Source: Treponema sp.
GTDB taxonomy: Bacteria > Spirochaetota > Spirochaetia > Treponematales > Breznakiellaceae
Length of the DNA stretch: 15,758 nt
Direction of reading: 5' to 3'
NCBI GenBank assembly: GCA_031278025.1
Contig: JAITLF010000082.1
Coordinates: 1-15,758 of the forward strand
The notes under the pieces are model-generated. The model was not told the DNA's origin. It saw only the letters and a list, made by a program, of their open reading frames with translations, and did no database searches. Position numbers and translations under genes: made by a program. Positions within the stretch are counted from its first letter, which is position 1. Every line of letters starts with the position of its first letter. Positions 8,001 through 13,627 of this stretch are shown one piece after another.

Positions 8001-8032
8001 AAAAAAATAAAACCGCGGTATAGGCCGCGGTT
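8001..8032 (-). terminator. Rho-independent terminator between the small ribosomal protein gene and dxs
   Basis: On the minus strand, AACCGCGG (8032-8025) and CCGCGGTT (8018-8011) form an 8-bp GC-rich stem with a 6-base loop, followed by TTATTTTTTT. It lies 14 bases after the stop of the 29-codon gene and 33 bases before dxs. It probably ends most transcripts of the tiny gene and may let only part continue into dxs. Confidence 0.85.
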
Positions 8033-8045
8033 CCCAAAAAGAACA

Positions 8046-8135
8046 CTATTTATTCTTATGCCGATTTTTTCTGAGTTTCTTTTTACGTTTATGGGTTGCA
8101 ATCTTTCTGAGTTTGCGCTTTCTTCCGCAGGGCAC
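8046..8135 (-). CDS. Tiny basic ribosomal protein, bS22/mS38 (AURKAIP1/COX24-domain) type
   Basis: This is a 29-codon gene. Translation from GTG at 8135-8133 starts MPCGRKRKLRK, passes through IATHKRKKKLRKNRHKNK and stops at TAG 8048-8046. More than half of the residues are Lys or Arg, and the ATHKRKKKLRKNRHK core is the signature of the short bacterial AURKAIP1/COX24-domain proteins. That family includes mycobacterial small-subunit protein bS22 and mitochondrial mS38. A strong AAAGGAGGGG Shine-Dalgarno lies 7 bases upstream, a good promoter (8177-8205) precedes it and a terminator follows, so the gene is well delimited. The likely role is a small-subunit ribosomal protein near the decoding centre; this rests on family resemblance recalled from memory. 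A longer overlapping minus-strand frame (8194-7892) lacks such support. Confidence 0.88.
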   Translation of the reverse strand: MPCGRKRKLRKIATHKRKKKLRKNRHKNK

Positions 8136-8176
8136 CTCAACCCCTCCTTTCTGCTCATCAACAGGAAATTTAATTT

Positions 8177-8205
8177 AGTATGCCCCCGGGGCAAAAAAAG
8201 GTCAA
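8177..8205 (-). promoter_or_regulatory. Candidate sigma-70 promoter for the minus-strand operon
   Basis: On the minus strand, TTGACC (8205-8200) and CATACT (8182-8177) are separated by exactly 17 bases. They lie about 40 bases upstream of the tiny ribosomal protein start. The spacer contains T7 and a GCCCCGGGGGC dyad. It is placed to drive the small gene and, by readthrough past the terminator, dxs-cdaA-cdaR-acpS-DUF2225-truA. Confidence 0.55.
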
Positions 8206-8255
8206 TAGGGCGCTTAAATCATCGAAAACCCGCCGCCGGTATTGCCGTCAGGCGC

Positions 8256-8675
8256 CTTTGCGGCCAATTCCGGAGTATTCCTGATTAAGAATGGAGTATT
8301 CCTGATCAAGAATGGAGTATTCCTGATCAAGAATGGAGCATTCCTGATCAAGAATGGAGCATTCTTGATCAAGAATGGAGCATTCTTGATCAGGAATGGA
8401 GCATTCTTGATCAAGAATGGAGCATTCTTGATCAGGAATGGAGCATTCTTGATCAGGAATGGAGCATTCTTGATCAGGAATGGAGCATTCTTGATCAGGA
8501 ATGGAGCATTCTTAATCAGCACGGGGGCCTTTCTGATCGAACAATGAGCCTTTTTGATCGAACAATGAGCCTTTCTGATCGAACAATGAGCCTTTTTGAT
8601 CGAACAATGAGCCTTTTTGATCGAAGCGGGGGCCTTTGCGATCGAACAATGAGCCTTTGCGGGCGGTACAGGCGC
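8256..8675. repeat. Array of twenty 21-bp tandem units centred on GATC, in a divergent intergenic region
   Basis: The units run without indels from 8256 to 8675. Family A is units 1-12, starting at 8277, with a 16-base core like ATTCTTGATCAAGAAT and a 5-base link GGAGC or GGAGT. Family B is units 13-18, starting at 8529, with core CTTTYTGATCGAACAA and link TGAGC. The outermost units (8256-8276 and 8655-8675) keep the 21-bp register but are degenerate. Sixteen units hold GATC at the same position; unit 1 has GATT and unit 12 has AATC. The cores at 8361 and 8403 are perfect 16-bp palindromes. Because 21 is a multiple of 3, long open frames result on both strands (heptads GAFLIKN or MSLFDRT on plus; NAPFLIK or KAHCSIR on minus), but none has a ribosome-binding site. 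The array lies between the divergent promoter near 8200 and the ATP-grasp gene at 8745. Its function is unknown. Confidence 0.95.
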
Positions 8676-8744
8676 TCCGGTAACCCCGCGGGCGGCAAAA
8701 CTCAAGACTATGGTTAAGCGGGGAGCTTCCCGCGGGGGTACACT

Positions 8745-10424
8745 ATGACGGCGGATCGGACACTTATCATTCTTGGCGCGGGGATCATGCAGGGACCTTC
8801 CATCTCCCTTGCCCGGAAGATGGGGCTTAAGACCCTGGTGGTTGACGGGGACCCCCAGGCAATCCGGGCTTCCTGGGCGGACCGGTTTGAACACCTCGAT
8901 CTTAAAGATAAAGAAGGGATTGAGGCGCTGGCCCGGTCCGTGCAAAAAGAAGGCGGTCTTGGCGGCATCATGACCGCGGGCACGGATTTTTCCGCCACCG
9001 TGGCCTGGGTCGCCCAGCGCCTGGGGCTTCCGGGCATCCCCTACGAAGCGGCCCTAAACGCCTCGGATAAGGAACGAATGCGCCTGAGTTTTCGCGCCGC
9101 CGGAATCCCGGTTCCTCAATTCGTGGTCCTGCGCGGCCTGCCCGAACGGGATTTTTCCCTTCCTTTTGCCTATCCCGCCGTGGTAAAGCCGGTGGACAAC
9201 ATGGGGGGCCGGGGCTGCCGGCGCATCAACTCCCGTGAAGAGCTGGAAGCCGCCGTGCCGGATGCCGTCAGGTTCTCCCGGTCTGGCCGGGTCATTGTTG
9301 AAGAATTTCTGGACGGCCCGGAATTTTCCGTAGACGCCCTGGTGTGTCAGGGGGAAATCTCCATCTGCGGCCTGGCGGACCGGCATATCTTCTTTCCGCC
9401 GTATTTTATCGAGATGGGGCATACCATGCCCGCCGCCCTGGACGCAAACTCGGCGGACAGCCTGCTTGCGGCGTTCAAAGATGGGGTCCGGGCCTTGGGA
9501 CTGGCCGGCGCGGGCAGTTTCGGCGCGGCTAAAGGGGACCTGAAGCTCACTTCCCGCGGCCCCCGTATCGGGGAGATCGCCGCCCGTCTTTCAGGCGGTT
9601 ATATGTCCGGCTGGACCTACCCGTACGCCTCCGGCGTGGAGCTTACCCGCGGCGCTATCCTGGCGGCCCTGGGGCAGGTTCCCCAAAACATGCGGCCCGC
9701 CCGGTCCTGGACCAGCGCCGAGCGGGCCTTCATTTCTATTCCGGGGATAATTCGTTCCCTGCACGGCCTGGAGGAAGCCGGCTCGTTACCCCACGTAAAG
9801 GATGTCTTTCCGCGGGTTCAGCCCGGCAGCAGGGTTACGTTCCCCGAAAACAACGTCGCCAAGTGCGGCAATGTCATCACCGCCGCCGCCCTCAGGGAAA
9901 CCGCCGTCAACGCCGCGGATTCCGCCGCCCGTACTATCCGCATACGTCTGGAAGTCCCGAATGCCGAAACCAGCGCTTTTCTGGACCGGTCTCCCGATGC
10001 GTGCCGCGGCGAAAGCGGCTTTCCCCCCAGCGCCTTTTCCCTTACTCCCGCTCTGGCAGCCTTAGCCGCGGCCCTTCCCGAATCGGCCCTGCCCGAACCG
10101 GCCCTGCCCGCAGCCGTGGCTGCGGCCCTCCCCGCAGCCTTAGCTGCTTCGTCCGGACAGCGCGGTCCTTCCCTCATCCCCTTCCCGGCCTTTGCCGAGT
10201 CGGGCCTCCGGGATTACCAGGGAAGGACGGTGGCGGAGAGTCTGAGGGCGGTTCGGGAACTTTCCGGGTTTCCGCTTGTCCTTGACGCCAATCCCGGCGG
10301 CCCCTTTCTGGGCCGCGGCTTCTGGGCCGCCCTTATCCGGGGCGGGTATCAGGGGGCCCTGTATTATGTGGACCGGTACGTTCCCGCGGAATTTCAGGAA
10401 GTTAGGGATGAAAAAAAAGGATGA
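8745..10424 (+). CDS. ATP-grasp ligase-like protein with C-terminal extension
   Basis: The 559-residue protein begins with a pre-ATP-grasp nucleotide-type fold (LIILGAGIMQGPSISLARKMGLKTLVVDGD). It resembles the opening of carboxylate-amine/thiol ligases such as PurK/PurT, biotin carboxylase and CarB. The ATP-grasp domain covers about 105-330. Key elements are YPAVVKPVDNMGGRGCRRI (Lys148, Gly-rich loop 154-157), VIVEEFLDGPEFSVDALV (Glu186-Glu187) and GPRIGEIAARLSGGYMSG (Glu277, Arg281), so catalytic function is plausible. The substrate is unknown. Residues about 432-470 are an Ala/Leu/Pro linker (repeated ALPE/ALPA). Residues about 485-545 form a separate short domain (DYQGRTVAESLRAVRELSGF, DANPGGPFLGRGFWAAL) that I do not recognise. 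GGGGG lies 5 bases before the ATG, and a small GCGGG/CCCGC hairpin (8718-8733) sits just upstream. The stop is 6 bases before the amidase start. Confidence 0.85.
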   Translation: MTADRTLIILGAGIMQGPSISLARKMGLKTLVVDGDPQAIRASWADRFEHLDLKDKEGIEALARSVQKEGGLGGIMTAGTDFSATVAWVAQRLGLPGIPYEAALNASDKERMRLSFRAAGIPVPQFVVLRGLPERDFSLPFAYPAVVKPVDNMGGRGCRRINSREELEAAVPDAVRFSRSGRVIVEEFLDGPEFSVDALVCQGEISICGLADRHIFFPPYFIEMGHTMPAALDANSADSLLAAFKDGVRALGLAGAGSFGAAKGDLKLTSRGPRIGEIAARLSGGYMSGWTYPYASGVELTRGAILAALGQVPQNMRPARSWTSAERAFISIPGIIRSLHGLEEAGSLPHVKDVFPRVQPGSRVTFPENNVAKCGNVITAAALRETAVNAADSAARTIRIRLEVPNAETSAFLDRSPDACRGESGFPPSAFSLTPALAALAAALPESALPEPALPAAVAAALPAALAASSGQRGPSLIPFPAFAESGLRDYQGRTVAESLRAVRELSGFPLVLDANPGGPFLGRGFWAALIRGGYQGALYYVDRYVPAEFQEVRDEKKG

Positions 10425-10430
10425 AAAAAT

Positions 10431-11801
10431 ATGAAGATGACTATGGTATTCCGATTTCTTTCGCTTGTTATTCCGGATATCTCTTTTACCGGCCGTAACT
10501 GCCGGGAGGGGGGGCCGGCGTCCGCGTTCTGGCTGCTGCTGGGTTTCCTCCTGTTCCCGTGTCCTCAGAGCTTCCCTCAGATTCCTCCGCCCGGTTCCAT
10601 TTCCGATCCGGTGGGGGTTCCGGTTCCCGGCCAGACCATAGCGCCGGGCCAGGTTCCTATTCCCGGTCCTTCGGGCGTCCCGGTTATACCTGCGCCGGCG
10701 GGCGGCGTCCCGGTTCAGCCAGCCGCTACAGGGGGCGGAACGGCGGGAACCGGCAATATTCCGCGTGTAGGGGCTGTCCCTGAAGAGGCTGTTCAGGCGG
10801 CTGCCGGAGTCCTGTCCCTGGACGAGGCATTGGGGCGAATCGGTCTCTCCGGCCTTGAACTCCACTGGGATCCCTTCTTCGGAACGGGGACCTTTATCGT
10901 GGCGGGACATACCCTCGCCTTTGATACCGGGAGTCCCGGAGAAACCGGCTTCATACTCCTGGATTTTCGGGAAATCTTCCCGGTTCCTGTTCCCTTTGTC
11001 CGCAACGGGCTCCTCTGGTTCCCCGAACCCTTTATCGCCGCCCTGAAACGGACGCTGGACGCCTTTGGCGATGACGACCGCTCCCGGTTCAGGATAGCCG
11101 CCATCGTAGTGGATCCGGGGCATGGGGGCAAAGACCCGGGAGCGGTGGGAAACCACGTAATCAACGGGAAACCGCTTAGGGTTATGGAAAAAGATGTTAC
11201 CCTGGCAACCTCAAAGTTCCTCCACGCCCGGCTCTCCGAGGCTTACCCGAACAAACGGATACTCCTTACGCGGGAGGGAGATACCTACCCTACCCTGGAA
11301 GAGCGGGTCGCCATCGCCAATTCGACGCCGCTTAAAGATAATGAAGCTATCGTGTTCGTTTCCATTCACGCTAACGCTTCTTTTAACCGGGAAGCCCGGG
11401 GCTTCGAGGTATGGTATCTCAGTCCGGAATACCGCAGAACCGTCATAGACGGGGATAAATACGCAGATTCCGCAGAAGTCATTCCCATCCTTAACGCCAT
11501 GCTGGAAGAAGAATTCACCACCGAAAGCATCATGATGGCCCAGTCCCTGGTTCGCAGGGTAGCTGAGGACCTGGGAAATCACCTTCCTTCCCGTGGTATC
11601 AAGGCGGAAGAGTGGTTTGTGGTGAGGAATGCCCGTATGCCTTCGGTTCTGGTAGAATTGGGCTTTGTCTCCAACAGGGAAGACGCCCTCTTCTTGTCGG
11701 ACGAGGTTCACTTGCGGAGTCTCGCAGACTCGTTATATAAAGGGATCGCGGATTTTGTGGCGGCTTTTGAGGGGACGGGAGGTTTTACGGCAATCAGATG
11801 A
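10431..11801 (+). CDS. N-acetylmuramoyl-L-alanine amidase (Amidase_3, zinc-dependent)
   Basis: It cleaves the amide bond between muramic acid and the stem peptide of peptidoglycan, in the periplasm. The catalytic domain is residues about 222-446. Zinc and catalytic residues are visible: His231 in VVDPGHGGKDPGA, Glu253 in MEKDV, His313 in VSIHANAS and Glu409 in VLVELGFVSN. A hydrophobic export signal (ASAFWLLLGFLLFPCPQSFPQ) lies at residues 30-50, after an unusually long n-region. A Pro/Gly-rich linker (51-110) and a small domain (about 127-212), possibly like copper-amine-oxidase N-domains, come before the catalytic domain. The ATG at 10431 has AAGGA upstream that overlaps the ATP-grasp stop, so the genes are coupled. 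It ends in ATGA, shared with the GerMN gene. Cell separation or cell-wall turnover is the likely role. Confidence 0.93.
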   Translation: MKMTMVFRFLSLVIPDISFTGRNCREGGPASAFWLLLGFLLFPCPQSFPQIPPPGSISDPVGVPVPGQTIAPGQVPIPGPSGVPVIPAPAGGVPVQPAATGGGTAGTGNIPRVGAVPEEAVQAAAGVLSLDEALGRIGLSGLELHWDPFFGTGTFIVAGHTLAFDTGSPGETGFILLDFREIFPVPVPFVRNGLLWFPEPFIAALKRTLDAFGDDDRSRFRIAAIVVDPGHGGKDPGAVGNHVINGKPLRVMEKDVTLATSKFLHARLSEAYPNKRILLTREGDTYPTLEERVAIANSTPLKDNEAIVFVSIHANASFNREARGFEVWYLSPEYRRTVIDGDKYADSAEVIPILNAMLEEEFTTESIMMAQSLVRRVAEDLGNHLPSRGIKAEEWFVVRNARMPSVLVELGFVSNREDALFLSDEVHLRSLADSLYKGIADFVAAFEGTGGFTAIR

Positions 11802-12355
11802 AACGGATTAACAAGGGCGCGGGGATCGCCGGTTTTTTCAGGAGGAAGTATTGCCACCGGTTGATATATCTTCTCTTATTGGCGGTTCCGGCTGTGTTTG
11901 AGTATTACTCCAGCGATTTTGTCAAACGGACTTTTGTGTTTTATGCCAGAGATACCGATGAAGCCGAAGTAGAGGAGCGTATCCTTCCCGCGATGCCTAC
12001 CCAGGAGCTTGCCCTCCGGCAATATGTTGAAGAAACCCTTTTGGGACCGATTTCACCGGAGGCTGAGCCTCTGTTTCCCCGGGAGACCGTTCTGAGGTCT
12101 TTGATTTACCAAGACGGAATCGTTTACGCCGATCTTTCTCTGGCCGCCGCCTTACCCTATTCCCCCGGTACGGAGGCTTTCAGAAGTTTGCGTATCCTCC
12201 ACCAGGGTATCAGGCGGGATTTCGGTTTTGTGCGGGATGTACGCCTGTTCATAGAGGGTAAAGAAGCGTATTATGAACGGTTTCGCGGTCTTTCCGTCTT
12301 CCACACCAATAGCCGGATGTGTTCGGCTGGTATTATCCTTCAGAAAAAAAATTAA
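11798..12355 (+). CDS. GerMN-domain membrane-anchored protein
   Basis: The 185-residue protein has a basic N-terminus, one membrane or signal-anchor helix at about residues 21-37 (LIYLLLLAVPAVFEYY) and an extracytoplasmic GerMN-like domain at about 65-165. The domain match rests on ALRQYVEETLLGPISPEAEP, IYQDGIVYADLSLAAA and SLRILHQGIRRDFGFVRDVR. GerMN domains are known from spore germination protein GerM and from cell-wall-associated proteins, often encoded beside amidases. Its start overlaps the amidase stop by 4 bases (ATGA), so a joint role in peptidoglycan remodelling is the natural inference. Spirochaetes do not sporulate, so a germination role is excluded. Confidence 0.8.
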   Translation: MKRINKGAGIAGFFRRKYCHRLIYLLLLAVPAVFEYYSSDFVKRTFVFYARDTDEAEVEERILPAMPTQELALRQYVEETLLGPISPEAEPLFPRETVLRSLIYQDGIVYADLSLAAALPYSPGTEAFRSLRILHQGIRRDFGFVRDVRLFIEGKEAYYERFRGLSVFHTNSRMCSAGIILQKKN

Positions 12356-12394
12356 ATATCGCATTAAAAAGTTATAAATGTGCGTAAAAGGCGG

Positions 12395-12422
12395 TTGACA
12401 AAGTCATGGAATCTCGTATATT
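12395..12422 (+). promoter_or_regulatory. Sigma-70 promoter of flaA
   Basis: TTGACA at 12395-12400 and TATATT at 12417-12422 are 16 bases apart, close to consensus. The sequence before it (12356-12390) is AT-rich with A-tracts, like an UP element. The leader to the flaA ATG is about 45 bases. No sigma-28-type motif was needed to explain the gene, in line with spirochaetal flaA being transcribed by the housekeeping sigma factor. Confidence 0.8.
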
Positions 12423-12474
12423 TTTATTATATCAAGATTTTTAATCTAAGGTGAATACTGAAAGGAGCTGTGTA

Positions 12475-13527
12475 ATGAAACGGATCTTTATTCTTGTCGC
12501 CATCACGTTGTTAGTTATGGGATCGTCGGTTGCGGAAGAGGCAATTCTTATTGATTTTTCCAAGTTGACCGCCGATTTCATTCCCGATCAGGACGACAAA
12601 CCCACCCAGAACCGTGCGACTGTCATGGATTTTTCCCAAGTTGCTGGCGGTAGCTTCACCACCGAACAGAAAGCGGTGATGAAGACCTCTCTTGCTATTA
12701 ATAACTGGGAAGTAAAACTCGCGTCTTCCTCACGAAGTATCCAGAATGAGGTTCGGAGTTATGTTTTGGAAGCCCCATCCAAACAATGGGGTACCGTCAT
12801 GGGGGTTCGGGTTCATTTTCCTGTCGAGCCGTGGAATTCCTGGGCTGCTATTAGGCCGCCCTTTGATATTCCGGCTTTTGAGCCCGCAGGGGAAGTAGAC
12901 GACGAAGGTAATATAACCGTTGCCGAGGATTCTGATGGGATCACCACTTCCAGTCGTTTTGAAGACGGGTATGGCGTTGTAAAGAACGTTGGGACCATCA
13001 AGGCTCTGGCGGTGAATGTGTATGGTCTCAATTTTCCCTATACCCTGTACGCGATTCTTATTGACAATCAGGGAGTTGAAACAAAGGTGTATTTAGAGCC
13101 TCTTAATTTTGATGGTTGGGCTGAACGCAGGTGGACCAACCCCGCTTATACTACCCAGGTGCGTAACCGGGAACTGCGTTTGTATCCGCTTTATCCCTTT
13201 TCTACTCCTTTTGTGAAATTCGGCGGATTCATAATTCAGCGTGATAAAGATCAGGTGGGCGGTGATTTCATCACCTACTTCAAAGATGTCAAGATCATCT
13301 ACGATCAGGCGGTGCTTGATACAGACCGGGACATTGACGATGAAGCGTTGTGGAACATTATCAAGGAACGGGAAACTGAAAAGAAGATCTCTGAAATGAA
13401 ACGGTTTGGTCAATACCAGGTAATGAGGTATCTTGATCTTCAGAAACAGGCAACTGAAACTCAGTTTACGCCTACCGCTACTGGTGATGCTGATACTGGT
13501 AATGCTGAAGGCGGAGATCAAGAATAG
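12475..13527 (+). CDS. flaA: Flagellar filament outer layer (sheath) protein FlaA
   Basis: FlaA forms the outer sheath of spirochaetal periplasmic flagella around the FlaB core. The 350-residue protein matches the treponemal family in length. It opens with a Sec signal peptide, MKRIFILVAITLLVMGSSVA, with likely cleavage after Ala20, followed by EEAILIDFSKLTADF. Family-like segments include TVMGVRVHFPVEPWNSWAAI, IKALAVNVYGLNFPYTLYAI, GWAERRWTNPAY and ELRLYPLYPFSTPFVKFGGF. The C-terminus is acidic and Thr/Gly-rich. The frame is open from a GTG at 12451, but the ATG at 12475 has AAAGGAG 8 bases upstream and starts the signal peptide, so it is chosen. GC looks lower here than in the flanking genes. 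The gene has its own promoter and a strong terminator, so it is monocistronic. Confidence 0.97.
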   Translation: MKRIFILVAITLLVMGSSVAEEAILIDFSKLTADFIPDQDDKPTQNRATVMDFSQVAGGSFTTEQKAVMKTSLAINNWEVKLASSSRSIQNEVRSYVLEAPSKQWGTVMGVRVHFPVEPWNSWAAIRPPFDIPAFEPAGEVDDEGNITVAEDSDGITTSSRFEDGYGVVKNVGTIKALAVNVYGLNFPYTLYAILIDNQGVETKVYLEPLNFDGWAERRWTNPAYTTQVRNRELRLYPLYPFSTPFVKFGGFIIQRDKDQVGGDFITYFKDVKIIYDQAVLDTDRDIDDEALWNIIKERETEKKISEMKRFGQYQVMRYLDLQKQATETQFTPTATGDADTGNAEGGDQE

Positions 13528-13561
13528 GAATATCTTCTAGTTATCAGCTGGAGTATACTGA

Positions 13562-13607
13562 AAAGCTGTCTGAAAACACAATAATCGGTTTTCAGACAGC
13601 TTTTTTT
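13562..13607 (+). terminator. Rho-independent terminator of flaA
   Basis: AAAGCTGTCTGAAAAC (13562-13577) pairs perfectly with GTTTTCAGACAGCTTT (13588-13603) around a 10-base loop, and a T7 run covers 13601-13607. It lies 34 bases after the flaA stop and about 20 bases before the next gene. Confidence 0.95.
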
Positions 13608-13627
13608 ATACCTGGAGAAGAAAACTG

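Noticed and set aside
8242..8547. 101-codon plus-strand open frame (GAFLIKN heptads) from a TTG start, followed by an overlapping 57-codon frame (MSLFDRT heptads) at 8544-8717
   Set aside because: No Shine-Dalgarno for either. The frames change at the family switch and are best seen as by-products of the array. They become worth revisiting if the array is found expressed.
8256..8675. CRISPR array
   Set aside because: Units abut with only 5-base links; there are no unique spacers of 25-40 bp and no cas genes.
8214..8945. 243-codon minus-strand open frame across the 21-bp array with NAPFLIK/KAHCSIR heptads
   Set aside because: It starts inside the ATP-grasp gene with no ribosome-binding site, and its openness follows from a 21-bp unit that lacks stops in that frame. 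The family A to B switch changes the heptad completely, which a selected protein repeat would not tolerate easily.
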